A stretch of 57,648 bases of DNA from an uncultured Pseudomonadales bacterium (GTDB taxonomy: Bacteria; Pseudomonadota; Gammaproteobacteria; Pseudomonadales; Pseudohongiellaceae), in NCBI GenBank assembly GCA_949430125.1, contig CASQMQ010000002.1, forward strand, positions 1 to 57,648, written 5' to 3'. A program made the translations under genes and the position numbers. Below the pieces are notes generated by a model that was not told where the DNA came from, did no database searches, and saw only the letters and a list, made by a program, of their open reading frames with translations. Below are positions 16,562-25,906 of the stretch, one piece after another. Numbering within the stretch: the stretch's first letter is position 1; the number at the start of each line of letters is the position of its first letter.

Positions 16562-17791
16562 TTAGCAATCCCTTATCAAGTCATAATCAATCGGTTGTCC
16601 GAGATCGATCTTATGATGAGTAGACGGCATCGGGTACTTTAGTCCCGTGGCGCAGTTAAATAGCATCACCTGCTCGTCCGCTTTAATGCGGCCACTAACC
16701 AGCTCCTGTTTCAGCGCAGCGAGCGTCGCCGCACCCTCAGGACAGAGTAGAATTCCTTCCTTGCGCGCACACTCCTGATGCGCTTCAATTATAGACTCAT
16801 CGCTAACCGCGACGGCGAAGCCATTGCTCTCACGAACCGCATCTAGAATCAGGAAGTCTCCGACCGCCACTGGCACACGAATGCCCGATGCGATGGTATG
16901 TGCATCGACCCACGGCTGAGCGTGGCGCGTTCCTTCGTCGAACGCCTTCACGATAGGCGCGCAGCCCTCGGCCTGCACCGCCACCATACGTGGCCGCTTA
17001 GAGCCTATCCATCCGATAGCTTCAAGCTCATTGAAGGCCTTCCACATACCAATCAAACCTGTACCTCCACCTGTCGGATACAGAATGACATCGGGTACAT
17101 TCCAGTCTAATTGCTCTGCCAGCTCTAATCCCATCGTCTTCTTGCCCTCTATGCGATAAGGCTCTTTCAGGGTGGAGGCATCGAACCAATTCATGATCTC
17201 TTTGCCTTCGCCAACGATGCGGCCGCAGTCATTGATATAGCCGTTGGCGAGGAATGTTTTGCCACCCTGGAAGGCGATCTCTGCGATATTTACCTTAGGC
17301 GTATCTTCAGGGCAGAAAACATAGGCCTCTATGTCTGCAGCGGAACAATACGCAGCGAGTGCGGCGCCGGCATTGCCGTTAGTGGGCATCGCCATCCGCG
17401 TAACGCCCAACTCCTTAGCCATCGCGACGGCAAGTGCCAAGCCTCTCGCCTTAAACGAACCAGTTGGCAAGCGCCCCTCGTCCTTGATGAGGATCTCGCC
17501 GCAGCCATACTCGTTCTGCAATTTCTCAGCCGGTAAAATGGGGGTCATCAATTCGCCGAGCCGAACGATGTTGCTCGCCTTACGAACCGGCAAAAATTCG
17601 CGGTAGCGCCAAAACTCAGGCAGCCTTCCCTCGAGGTCTTCTTTCTCTAACGCTTTCCCCAGAGCATCCAGATCGTATTTGACCAAAAGTGGCTTACCCG
17701 CTTCCGACAGCCCGTGCAGTTGATCGGGCGGATAGAGCTTGCCCGTGTAGCTACACTCAAGATGGGTTACAAAAGTTTGAATCTCTTCCAT
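16562..17791 (-). CDS. Threonine synthase-like PLP enzyme
   Basis: A fold-type II pyridoxal-phosphate enzyme of 409 residues annotated by similarity to threonine synthase (O-phosphohomoserine to threonine). The N-terminus HLECSYTGKLYPPDQLHGL is the remnant zinc-ribbon-like start seen in many ThrC homologues. The PLP Lys lies in LPTGSFKARGLALA near residue 117. The phosphate-binding Gly-rich loop is PTGGGTGLIGMW, and PTNGNAGAALAAY contacts the cofactor. It is not linked to other threonine genes here, so a role in another beta-elimination or replacement reaction is possible. The single-gene layout gives no pathway clue. Confidence 0.75.
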   Translation of the reverse strand: MEEIQTFVTHLECSYTGKLYPPDQLHGLSEAGKPLLVKYDLDALGKALEKEDLEGRLPEFWRYREFLPVRKASNIVRLGELMTPILPAEKLQNEYGCGEILIKDEGRLPTGSFKARGLALAVAMAKELGVTRMAMPTNGNAGAALAAYCSAADIEAYVFCPEDTPKVNIAEIAFQGGKTFLANGYINDCGRIVGEGKEIMNWFDASTLKEPYRIEGKKTMGLELAEQLDWNVPDVILYPTGGGTGLIGMWKAFNELEAIGWIGSKRPRMVAVQAEGCAPIVKAFDEGTRHAQPWVDAHTIASGIRVPVAVGDFLILDAVRESNGFAVAVSDESIIEAHQECARKEGILLCPEGAATLAALKQELVSGRIKADEQVMLFNCATGLKYPMPSTHHKIDLGQPIDYDLIRDC

Positions 17792-17841
17792 TCTTTTTTC
17801 TCAGTTTGTGTAATTTTGAAATTCTTAGTTAAAAGTCTGAG

Positions 17842-18408
17842 TTATCGCAGCCGAAAAATTTTGTCGATTGCACCATCGTTACCAATTCCATGATAGATCG
17901 CGGCGCCGATGTGCAGCAGAAGCAAACCTAACAATACCCAACAACTCCATAGATGAGCCTCGGAGAACAGGATGTTGAGATCATCATTCTCGGCGCTCCA
18001 TGCTGGAATGTCGACAAGCCACCATACAGTAGTAGTCCAACCGCTGTAGGAAGATGACATGTAGCCACTAAGACAGCAAACCATCAGCAGCGTATACAGC
18101 AATATATGATCCGCCACTGCCAAACGCTGCAACCAACCTTGAGACGAGCTCGCCTCTCGCAGCAGCGATCTGACACGCATTGCGGTCATCGTGATTACGG
18201 CAACAAACAGAGTGATACCGATATTCTTGTGCAGTTGAAACGGCAGTTCACGGTAAGTAAATTCTTCGGAGGGAAGTGGTAAGGACAACATCCACCAACT
18301 CGAAACAAATAGAAAAAAGACAGAAGCTGCCAGCAACCAATGTAGAAGCACCACCAGCCGCGGCAGATTCTCACTTTCAGGCTTCGCTGGATTCCTAGTT
18401 TCCGACAT
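17842..18408 (-). CDS. Cytochrome b561
   Basis: A 188-residue inner-membrane protein of the bacterial cytochrome b561 family (four helices, two haems b). The first helix is LVVLLHWLLAASVFFLFVSS with a haem-ligand His. LHKNIGITLFVAVITMTAMRV follows with the K-N-I-G motif, then DHILLYTLLMVCCLSGY and AHLWSCWVLLGLLLLHIGAAIYHGI. Ligand His residues sit in helices 1, 2 and 4, as in YodB/CybB-type proteins that pass electrons between quinol and periplasmic acceptors. The start overlaps the stop of the upstream 184-residue membrane protein by one base, so the two are translationally coupled. Confidence 0.9.
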   Translation of the reverse strand: MSETRNPAKPESENLPRLVVLLHWLLAASVFFLFVSSWWMLSLPLPSEEFTYRELPFQLHKNIGITLFVAVITMTAMRVRSLLREASSSQGWLQRLAVADHILLYTLLMVCCLSGYMSSSYSGWTTTVWWLVDIPAWSAENDDLNILFSEAHLWSCWVLLGLLLLHIGAAIYHGIGNDGAIDKIFRLR

Positions 18409-18962
18409 CAGCTATCCATGTCGCCTTGCTGTCCAAACCGAATGACAGCGACTAACATACACAGATGGATGCAGATCCAAAGCAACAGCGACCATAGATA
18501 TTGCGCACGCAGCAATGGCCCGGTATTAACAGCGGCAACGAAACCCGCGACATCGATGATGAGAAGCAATGCAGTGCTCAGTATCGCCAAGCGCAGAGCA
18601 GGACTCTGTCTGTTTATCAGGCCAAAGGCTATTACTAGAGAAAATAGTGTCGCCGCTACCCCTAAGCTCGAGAGCGTTAATTGATACGAGCGATACCACC
18701 GGGGACTCGAACTCAAGATGATACGCACATTGCTCACCATCAGCTGACATTCTTCAAGAGAGAGTTGTTCTTCTTCTAACTCGTCCGCTCTGCAATCCGC
18801 CGCCATACCGAGATCAGCGCTGCTGCCTGGGCCTATTACCGTTTGCTTGAGTAACTCATTGCTGTGGCTAGCTAACAACAGAAGGCCGAACAACATGATC
18901 ATTACGGCTAGCCATGACACATTAGCTTTGGCGATTTCATTTTTCATAAAGATCGATTGCAT
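18408..18962 (-). CDS. Four-helix membrane protein coupled to cytochrome b561
   Basis: A 184-residue protein not assigned to a family. It has an N-terminal helix (WLAVMIMLFGLLLLAS), then a periplasmic loop of about 55 residues holding two Cys (ADCRADELEEE, LEECQLMV), followed by three more helices (VAATLFSLVIAFGLI; RLAILSTALLLIIDVAGFVAAV; LWSLLLWICIHLCMLVAVIRFG). The two loop Cys could form a disulfide. The stop codon overlaps the start of the b561 gene by one base, which suggests a joint product, perhaps a partner subunit of the b561 quinol oxidoreductase. A second ATG six codons in is an equally plausible start. Confidence 0.7.
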   Translation of the reverse strand: MQSIFMKNEIAKANVSWLAVMIMLFGLLLLASHSNELLKQTVIGPGSSADLGMAADCRADELEEEQLSLEECQLMVSNVRIILSSSPRWYRSYQLTLSSLGVAATLFSLVIAFGLINRQSPALRLAILSTALLLIIDVAGFVAAVNTGPLLRAQYLWSLLLWICIHLCMLVAVIRFGQQGDMDS

Positions 18963-19228
18963 CGGGGTGGTGAGAATTAGAGCAACTAATGTAACGCTGT
19001 GCTTGCAGCGGCTACAAAAACTCCCTCTCTTCTACAAACCTTGATGCCTCCCATGAGAATCGCTGACGTCGATAGCGCTTCATCTTACCCACATCTTCTG
19101 GCAAATATAAGAGTAGGACTTTTTCTGGATTTATCTGCAACTTCCCTTTTTTTAATTCAGGTATACTCATTCTTATTATGAAAATTCCAGCAATTGTATA
19201 GTCGCTGCGCATGTACCGGAGATTCAAA

Positions 19229-21337
19229 ATGCCGTCATCTATTAGGTTCTTACTCGTTACTTCTTTTGCATTATTGGCTGCCTGCGGAGCCGAGGAGAAT
19301 GTAGTCGATCCCACGCAAAGTGGCTCTCAGGATAACTCTCCTGCTGGAATTGCTTCTATTGCAGCATTGACACCAGAACTCGGGAGCTTCGGCATCGACC
19401 TTTCCCATCAAGATTTGAGCACGCCCCCGGGAGATGATTTTTTCCGTTTCGCCAATGGTGATTGGCTCGACACCTATGAGTTACCCGCTGATAGACGCCG
19501 CCACGGCTCATTCAACGAGCTCACCGATCGATCCGACGCAAGAGTCAGAACGATCATCAACGACCTAACAGCAATCGAACCCACTCAGGATTCGATGGAA
19601 CAGAAGGTGAGCGACTACTATCTCAGTTATATGAATTCCGAAACACTGAACGAGCTCGGCATCAGTCCTCTGCGACCCGGGCTATCACGCCTCGCACAGG
19701 TAGATACTGCAGAAGAATTAGTTAGTGCATTTGGGCGCGAGAGAATAGATACCACAGCTAGCCCTATCAGTTTTAGTATTGGTACTGACCGTAGTGATCC
19801 AGATCGACATCAACTCAATATTTCAGTAGGCGGCATTGGCTTGCCTGACCGCGACTACTATTTACAGGACACTGAGCGATTCCTGAACGTACGAGAAGAA
19901 TACGTTGCACATATCGAACGCATCCTAGATTTCGCGGATATTACGAACAGCGCCGCCAAGGCCACTAAGGTTTTGGAAATTGAAACACAAATTGCCGAGC
20001 ACCTCTGGCCGAGAGCGGATCGTCGTAATCGCGACCTAACCTACAATCCTATGAGCTACGACGAATTTCTCACCTCCTATCCAAACTTCGATTGGGGCAG
20101 CTACTTCTCAGCAGCGGGAGTTCCGGAGTTCGCAGATCTTAATGTTTCCTATCCCAGCGCCACGGTCCCGATTATCGATTTGATCGCGGAAATCTCCGTA
20201 GCCGATTGGAATAGCTATATGACGTATCACTTCATTTCCAACAATGCCGGCGTGCTATCTGAAGAGATCGATCGTGAGAACTTTCACTTCTACTCAACAG
20301 TATTGAATGGAGTGCCTGAACAGCGAGAACGCTGGGAGCGCGGCGTCGCCCGAGTCGGTGCAAGTAGCAGCCTTGGCGAGGCAGTCGGCCAGGTCTATGT
20401 AGAACGTCATTTCTCTGAATCTGCTAAACAGCAAATGGTAGATCTAGTCGAAAATTTGCGAACCGCTCTGGGACAGAGTATTGAGGAACTCGATTGGATG
20501 GGTGTCCAGACCAAAGAAGAGGCAAGCGAGAAGCTCAGCACCTTCCGCCCCAAGATCGCCTATCCAGATGAATGGACCGACCTGTCCGCGATCCAGATAT
20601 CACGCAGCGATCTGTTCGCCAATGCGCAGAGCGTTCGCGAATTCAATTATGAAGATAGTTTAAGCCGTCTCGGTAAGCCGACCGACCGAGAGGAATGGGG
20701 TATGACCCCACAAACAGTGAATGCTTACTACAGATCTTCGTTTAACGAGATCGTGTTTCCCGCTGGCATCTTGCAACCGCCATTCTTCGATCCGGCTGCA
20801 GACTTAGCCGTAAACTATGGAGGCATCGGCGCTGTCATCGGCCACGAGATGGGCCATGGCTTCGACGACCAGGGATCAAAGTCGGACGCTCTGGGCGTGC
20901 AACGCGATTGGTGGACGGACGAAGACCGCGCCAATTTTGATGTACTAACAATGGCCCTAGCGGCACAGTACGATCAGTTCGAGCCCGTACCCGGCTACTT
21001 TATCGACGGCAATTTTACCTTAGGTGAAAACATCGGGGATGTAGGGGGCCTCTCCATAGCTTATCGTGCCTACAAGATGGCATTGAATGGTGAAGAGGCG
21101 CCGGTTATCGATGACCTGACTGGCGATCAACGATTCTTTCTATCCTGGGCACAAGTCTGGCGTGGCAAGTATCGAGAAGATGCATTAATTCAGCAGCTTA
21201 CATCGGACCCCCATTCGCCTCAGGAATTTCGCGTCAATGGCGTAGTGAGAAACTTCGATGAATGGTACGAGGCCTTCGAGGTTCAGCCCGAAGATGCCTT
21301 ATATTTACCGCCAGAAGAGCGCGTCCGTATTTGGTAG
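19229..21337 (+). CDS. M13 family metallopeptidase lipoprotein
   Basis: A neprilysin/PepO-type zinc endopeptidase of about 702 residues. The start is placed at ATG 19229 because CGGAGA lies 7 bases upstream and the protein then begins with a proper lipoprotein signal (MPSSIRFLLVTSFALLAAC); an ATG at 19211 would add six residues. The mature protein begins with the M13_N domain (DLSTPPGDDFFRFANGDWL). The catalytic region has NAYYRSSFNEIVFPAGILQ, HEMGH at about residue 538 and ENIGDVGGL supplying the third zinc ligand. It is expected in the periplasm or on the outer membrane, cleaving peptides. The amidohydrolase gene follows after 29 bp in the same direction. Confidence 0.93.
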   Translation: MPSSIRFLLVTSFALLAACGAEENVVDPTQSGSQDNSPAGIASIAALTPELGSFGIDLSHQDLSTPPGDDFFRFANGDWLDTYELPADRRRHGSFNELTDRSDARVRTIINDLTAIEPTQDSMEQKVSDYYLSYMNSETLNELGISPLRPGLSRLAQVDTAEELVSAFGRERIDTTASPISFSIGTDRSDPDRHQLNISVGGIGLPDRDYYLQDTERFLNVREEYVAHIERILDFADITNSAAKATKVLEIETQIAEHLWPRADRRNRDLTYNPMSYDEFLTSYPNFDWGSYFSAAGVPEFADLNVSYPSATVPIIDLIAEISVADWNSYMTYHFISNNAGVLSEEIDRENFHFYSTVLNGVPEQRERWERGVARVGASSSLGEAVGQVYVERHFSESAKQQMVDLVENLRTALGQSIEELDWMGVQTKEEASEKLSTFRPKIAYPDEWTDLSAIQISRSDLFANAQSVREFNYEDSLSRLGKPTDREEWGMTPQTVNAYYRSSFNEIVFPAGILQPPFFDPAADLAVNYGGIGAVIGHEMGHGFDDQGSKSDALGVQRDWWTDEDRANFDVLTMALAAQYDQFEPVPGYFIDGNFTLGENIGDVGGLSIAYRAYKMALNGEEAPVIDDLTGDQRFFLSWAQVWRGKYREDALIQQLTSDPHSPQEFRVNGVVRNFDEWYEAFEVQPEDALYLPPEERVRIW

Positions 21338-21366
21338 TTTGAGAAAATAACAATAGGAATTTTGTT

Positions 21367-22956
21367 ATGATATTCAGGAAGATCGTATTTCTAATAAGTT
21401 TTCTAACTACGAGCACGAGCTCTGCACAGCAAAATTTTGACGTCCTCGTTCAAGGGGGGCATATCATCGATGGCTCGGGTAACCCTTGGTATGAAGCAGA
21501 CGTTGGCATACGTGGAGAGCGTATCGTCTCGATTGGTGATCTATCCAACTCCACGGCAAGCCAAGTGATCGATGCCAGCGGCCTAGTCGTCTCTCCCGGA
21601 TTTATCGATCCTCACACTCACGCCCTACGTGGCATCTTCGACGTCCCTAACGCAGAGAGCTCACTATTGCAGGGTATCACCACGCTCACCGAAGGTAACG
21701 ACGGCTCCTCGCCTTACCCAATCGATGAGCACTACCGAGCTATCGAAGAGAAACAGATAAGTCCCAACTGGGCCGTGTTCGTCGGCCAGGGAACCATCCG
21801 TAGGATAGTTATTGGCGAAGATGATCGGGTGGCGAGCTCGACCGAATTACAGCGTATGAAAGACATGGTCGCCACGGCGATGGAGCAAGGTGCGCTTGGA
21901 ATATCTACGGGCCTTTTTTATGTCCCTGGTAGTTTTACTCCCACTGCCGAGGTCGTGGAGTTATCGAAGATCGCCGCCCAATATAACGGCATATATATAT
22001 CTCATATGCGCGAAGAAGCCGCACAACTTCTCGACTCGATTGCAGAGACCATAGAGATTGGTGAGCAGGCAAATATCCCCGTACAAATTACGCATCACAA
22101 AGTAATTGGCGTTGGGAACTGGGGGGCATCTCTCGACAGCCTCCGAATGGTCGACGAGGCGAGAGCGAGAGGCATCGATGTAACCATAGACCAGTATCCT
22201 TACACCGCATCACAAACTGGTATTACTGCACTCATACCGCAATGGGCACAAGAAGGTGGCGAGGAGCGGATGATAGCTCGCATCAATAGCCCCGAGACGC
22301 GTGGCACAGTAAAGGCCGCAATAATCGACAAAATTCTATATGACCGTGGTGGCGGCGACCCGGAAAATGTGTCGATTTCACGTAATCCTCGCGATCGTTC
22401 TATGGAAGGAAAGAATCTCGCCCAGCTAGCTGAGGAACGTGGAATGAGTCCAACACCAGAAAATGCTGCGGACGTCGTGATGGATATCGTAAGAGCTGGT
22501 GGAGCAACTGCTGTCTATCACGCTATCGGCCCGGAGGATGTAGATCGCATAATGCGTCATCCCGCGGCTGCTATCGGTTCCGATGGTCCTCTGTCAGTAT
22601 TTGGAGTAGGCGCGCCACATCCACGTCAGTACGGCACTTTTGCGCGAGTTCTTGGTTACTATGTGCGAGAGCGCGGCATCATCTCTTTGGAAGAAGCAGT
22701 GCGGAAGATGAGCAGTATGTCGGCACAGCGACTCGGCATTCGGGGCCGCGGGTTATTGGTCGAGGGCTACTTCGCTGACATAGCGATCTTCAATTCAGAT
22801 GAAGTAAAAGATATGGCTACTTTCGAAGACCCCCACCAATACGCGATAGGCATGAAATATGTTTTGGTCAACGGTGAATTAGTGGTTGAAGAAGGCAAAC
22901 ACACTGGGCGGCACCCCGGGAAAATTCTTCACGGACCGGGCTATGTTGCAGATTAA
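21367..22956 (+). CDS. N-acyl-D-amino-acid deacylase-like amidohydrolase, secreted
   Basis: A 529-residue metal-dependent amidohydrolase of the D-aminoacylase family, with a signal peptide (FLISFLTTSTSSAQQ). Motifs seen: a small N-terminal beta sandwich (VLVQGGHIIDGSG), then the metal motif GFIDPHTHALRG, GALGISTGLFYVPG, YISHMREEA, PVQITHHKVIG and a late GSDGPLS with the catalytic Asp. It ends with the returning sandwich (FADIAIFNSDEVKD, KYVLVNGELVVEEGK). It probably deacylates N-acyl-D-amino acids or cleaves D-residue dipeptides in the periplasm. The 29-bp distance to the M13 peptidase gene indicates one operon for peptide scavenging. Confidence 0.88.
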   Translation: MIFRKIVFLISFLTTSTSSAQQNFDVLVQGGHIIDGSGNPWYEADVGIRGERIVSIGDLSNSTASQVIDASGLVVSPGFIDPHTHALRGIFDVPNAESSLLQGITTLTEGNDGSSPYPIDEHYRAIEEKQISPNWAVFVGQGTIRRIVIGEDDRVASSTELQRMKDMVATAMEQGALGISTGLFYVPGSFTPTAEVVELSKIAAQYNGIYISHMREEAAQLLDSIAETIEIGEQANIPVQITHHKVIGVGNWGASLDSLRMVDEARARGIDVTIDQYPYTASQTGITALIPQWAQEGGEERMIARINSPETRGTVKAAIIDKILYDRGGGDPENVSISRNPRDRSMEGKNLAQLAEERGMSPTPENAADVVMDIVRAGGATAVYHAIGPEDVDRIMRHPAAAIGSDGPLSVFGVGAPHPRQYGTFARVLGYYVRERGIISLEEAVRKMSSMSAQRLGIRGRGLLVEGYFADIAIFNSDEVKDMATFEDPHQYAIGMKYVLVNGELVVEEGKHTGRHPGKILHGPGYVAD

Positions 22957-23189
22957 GTGAACCGCTTTAAGGTAGCTGTCCAGCGGGGATTTTATCAGCA
23001 TACAAACATATAGCATCAAGAAAGTCGAGCATATAAAGGATTCGCCGATGGCAGTGACAATTACGAATTACTTGTAATATAGTCTGCCACTCTAGCCTCG
23101 CAGAAAGCGAACCTAGGATACTGTAGTCAACCACTCGACTAAACGAATTAATTTAACTAATAATATCCTATAAGGGATCGGAGATAAAA

Positions 23190-23678
23190 ATGATAAAAAA
23201 AATACTTGTGCTAGTTTCTGCTTTAGCGATGCTTGTTTCGGGCACGCTGTTTACAGCGTCTGCTCAAGATGAACCTACACCAGCACAAAGAGCAGCAGGG
23301 GCCGCCGAAACGCGTCAGTCTGTGTTCAAACTGCTTTTATTCAACCTACTTCCGATCGCCGGTATGGCACAGGGCGCGCCCTTCGATGCAGAGCTCGCAG
23401 AAAAGAATGCGCATAACATAGCCGCTCTTGCGCCAATGATTCCTGATTTGTTCGCTGCTATGGACACGCGCGATTTCGACGTTGAAACCGAAGCACTAGA
23501 CGTGATTTGGGAAAACCCTGCCGAATTCGCCGCGAAGGCTCAGGCATTACTCGAGGGTGCTAATACTTTTGCGGAAGTCGCTGCCGGCGGTGACATGGCT
23601 GCGACCCTAGGTGCATTCCGAGGACTCGGTGGTAGTTGTGGAAACTGTCACGATGACTTCAGAGTAGACAACGACTAA
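23190..23678 (+). CDS. Class II cytochrome c (c'/c556 type)
   Basis: A 162-residue periplasmic cytochrome. A signal peptide ends at TASA-QDE (residue about 25). A predicted four-helix bundle carries one haem at the extreme C-terminus, GGSCGNCHDDFR (Cys-x-x-Cys-His), the defining arrangement of cytochrome c556/c'. The likely axial Met comes from the region FKLLLFNLLPIAGMAQG. It is preceded by about 230 bp without genes and a GGAGAT ribosome site, and followed by a strong terminator, so it is a single-gene unit. Its electron partner is unknown; haem proteins and dehydrogenases lie nearby. Confidence 0.88.
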   Translation: MIKKILVLVSALAMLVSGTLFTASAQDEPTPAQRAAGAAETRQSVFKLLLFNLLPIAGMAQGAPFDAELAEKNAHNIAALAPMIPDLFAAMDTRDFDVETEALDVIWENPAEFAAKAQALLEGANTFAEVAAGGDMAATLGAFRGLGGSCGNCHDDFRVDND

Positions 23679-23699
23679 CTAGTTCCGTTGTAGGAAATT

Positions 23700-23726
23700 A
23701 AAAAGGCAGCCTAGGCTGCCTTTTTT
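23700..23726. terminator. Bidirectional terminator
   Basis: GGCAGCC-TA-GGCTGCC, a perfect palindrome at 23705-23720, flanked by A-rich sequence before and six T after. It serves the class II cytochrome (+) and the convergent dihaem cytochrome (-). Confidence 0.85.
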
Positions 23727-23748
23727 GTGCCTGAATACTCAGCAGAGA

Positions 23749-24642
23749 TTACTCGGATTGATTGTGCCGCGTAAAGAATGCCGCTAACGCGTCTCTATCC
23801 TCATCACTTATCTTGCTGGTATTGTGCTCTATAACATCGTTCATGTCGCCGCCAGCAAATTCACCATCTGGCTTCATTCCTATCAACATGAATAGATCAA
23901 AATTATTCGTGGTCCACTCGCTTAGCGCTTCAGCGTCGATCGCTTCGATAACTTCTTCACCAAGGGTCGCGCCTGCAAATTCTCTGTTAGCATCGAGAAT
24001 TCCTACTGCATTTCTCGGCGTATGGCACTCGCTGCAATGTCCAAGATTGCGCGCAATATACGCACCTCGCGCAACTAATTCATCATCGAAGGTTTCAGTA
24101 TCAGCTTCGCTTATGTCTGCCAATAGATTCCATCCGACCATTGCCCAACGGTTTAGCCAGACTGGTGTTTCTGCTTCTGAGACCGCATTCCTTTGCGGCT
24201 CTAGACTCATAAGGTAGGAACCGATATCCAGAACATCTTCGTCGCGCAGACCTGCATAAGCGCGATACGGGAACGCGGGATAGTAAAAGCCACCGCCAGG
24301 CTTACGGCCGTGCTGTAAAGCGAGCAGAAAATCCTTGGCTTCCCAACTACCAATCCCGGTCTCCATATCAGGTGTTATATTTGGCGCATAGAACGTACCG
24401 AAATCTGACACTAGCGCGAGGCCTCCGGCAAACGATTCCTCCTCGTCTTCGCCACGGTGGCAGCTAATGCAGCCTCCCGCTATAACTAAATATTTGCCGC
24501 GCTCGATAGCCTCTTCAGACTCAGACAGCTGAGCGGAACCGGAGACAGAGGGCGGCAGGAATAATAATAAAGACACCAACAACAGTACAAAGAAGATACC
24601 AATAAGTAAAAGCTCTACTTTCGATCGGGCGAACTGCGTCAT
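23749..24642 (-). CDS. Membrane-anchored dihaem cytochrome c
   Basis: A 297-residue protein with an uncleaved-looking N-terminal helix (LLLIGIFFVLLLVSLLLFL) and two class I cytochrome c domains. Haem 1 is CISCHRGEDEE at about residue 58, and haem 2 is HCSECHTPRNAVGILDANREFAG at about residue 200. Both domains show the pattern of the cytochrome subunits of membrane alcohol/aldehyde dehydrogenases (ARGAYIARNLGHCSECHTP, GGLALVSDFGTFYAPNITPD). It probably passes electrons from a periplasmic dehydrogenase to the respiratory chain. The old yellow enzyme gene ends upstream on the same strand about 80 bp away. A partner dehydrogenase is not adjacent; the broken PQQ enzyme 5 kb away is one candidate. 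Confidence 0.87.
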   Translation of the reverse strand: MTQFARSKVELLLIGIFFVLLLVSLLLFLPPSVSGSAQLSESEEAIERGKYLVIAGGCISCHRGEDEEESFAGGLALVSDFGTFYAPNITPDMETGIGSWEAKDFLLALQHGRKPGGGFYYPAFPYRAYAGLRDEDVLDIGSYLMSLEPQRNAVSEAETPVWLNRWAMVGWNLLADISEADTETFDDELVARGAYIARNLGHCSECHTPRNAVGILDANREFAGATLGEEVIEAIDAEALSEWTTNNFDLFMLIGMKPDGEFAGGDMNDVIEHNTSKISDEDRDALAAFFTRHNQSE

Positions 24643-24721
24643 TTCTTCAACCCCTTGTTGTAGCTTTCTAAAAATCTATCCCGAATATTTGCTCTAACTA
24701 ATTGCCAGGACTTCGAAGCAA

Positions 24722-25816
24722 CTAGACCAGTGCGGTTAGCTGCTCTTTATGGAAAGTCTCTATAGAATCCATGTCATTGTTTTTTACTTTGTTTGCCCAA
24801 TCAGGATTCGCTATCAAAGCGCGGCCCACTGCAATCAGATCAAACTCATCGTCTTCCATGCGACTCAGTAGCTCATCGATCCCTGCCACTTCTGCAGAAC
24901 CATCACTATAGGTCGCAACGAATTCTTCGCTTAGACCGACACTGCCTACACTGATTGTTGGCTTACCCGTTATCTTCTTAACCCAGCCCGCTAGGTTCAA
25001 CGAAGAGCCATCGAATTCTGGCTCCCAGAATCGTCTCGTGCTGCAATGGAAAATGTCTACCCCCGCATCGGAGAGGGGGCTCAGAAATTGCTCCAGCTCA
25101 TCCGCCGTCTGCGCCAGTTTCGATTCGAAGTCCTGTTGCTTCCATTGCGAGAAGCGCAAGATCACAGGAAAGTCGTCGCCTACTTCTCCACGTATCGCCT
25201 GCATAATCTCAACGGCGAATCGCGTGCGATTTTCAAGAGAGCCTCCGTACTTGTCATCTCTTTGATTGGTGCCTTCCCAGAAGAAGTTATCGATCAGATA
25301 GCCATGCGCACCGTGTAACTCGATGGCATCGAACCCAAGGCGAACTGCATCGGATGCAGCTTGGGCATAAGCTGCAACCAGTTCATCGATCTCGGTCGTG
25401 GAAAGCGGCTCTAATACTTTTTTATCTGGCCCTAACAGTCCGGAAGGTGTCGCTGAGGGATAGTCCGGATATGGCCCTTCGCCTGGTTTACGAATCGAGC
25501 CCACGTGCCACAACTGTGGTGCTATCTTGCCACCCGCAGCATGTACCGCCTTGACCACTTTTCCCCAACCTTTTAAGGCTTCACCGTGGAAACAAGGTAT
25601 CTGCACTCCCGATGAAGCGGCTCTGTGGTTGACGGTCGTGCCTTCAGTAATGATTAGCCCGACACCGCCTTCGGCGCGCTTTCTGTAATACTCTTCGACA
25701 TTAGTATCGGGTATACCATTAGGAGAGAACTGTCTCGTCATAGGCGCCATGATAATGCGATTGGGTAATTGTAGTTTCGGGTGATTGAACGGCTTAAAGA
25801 GTACGTCTGAATTCAT
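24722..25816 (-). CDS. NADH:flavin oxidoreductase, old yellow enzyme family
   Basis: A 364-residue FMN enzyme with a TIM-barrel fold, cytosolic. It begins with LFKPFNHPKLQLPNRIIMAPMTR, followed by the segment EGGVGLIITEGTTV and the barrel motif GFDAIELHGAHGYLIDNFFWEGTNQRDD. That motif contains the His-x-x-Tyr-type substrate-binding pair and the phosphate-site region; later come ISVGSVGL and LIAVGRALIANPDW. Members reduce activated alkenes such as enones using NAD(P)H. Length and motifs place it in the single-domain OYE group rather than the longer DCR group with an Fe-S domain. The natural substrate is not predictable. Confidence 0.92.
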   Translation of the reverse strand: MNSDVLFKPFNHPKLQLPNRIIMAPMTRQFSPNGIPDTNVEEYYRKRAEGGVGLIITEGTTVNHRAASSGVQIPCFHGEALKGWGKVVKAVHAAGGKIAPQLWHVGSIRKPGEGPYPDYPSATPSGLLGPDKKVLEPLSTTEIDELVAAYAQAASDAVRLGFDAIELHGAHGYLIDNFFWEGTNQRDDKYGGSLENRTRFAVEIMQAIRGEVGDDFPVILRFSQWKQQDFESKLAQTADELEQFLSPLSDAGVDIFHCSTRRFWEPEFDGSSLNLAGWVKKITGKPTISVGSVGLSEEFVATYSDGSAEVAGIDELLSRMEDDEFDLIAVGRALIANPDWANKVKNNDMDSIETFHKEQLTALV

Positions 25817-25906
25817 TGTCTATCCTGTTAATTTGTTTGCCACGCGAATGGCGAACATTCTATTGCTTGGGTTTGTGTCTGCCGAGTTATCAAATCGTAT
25901 CAGGAC

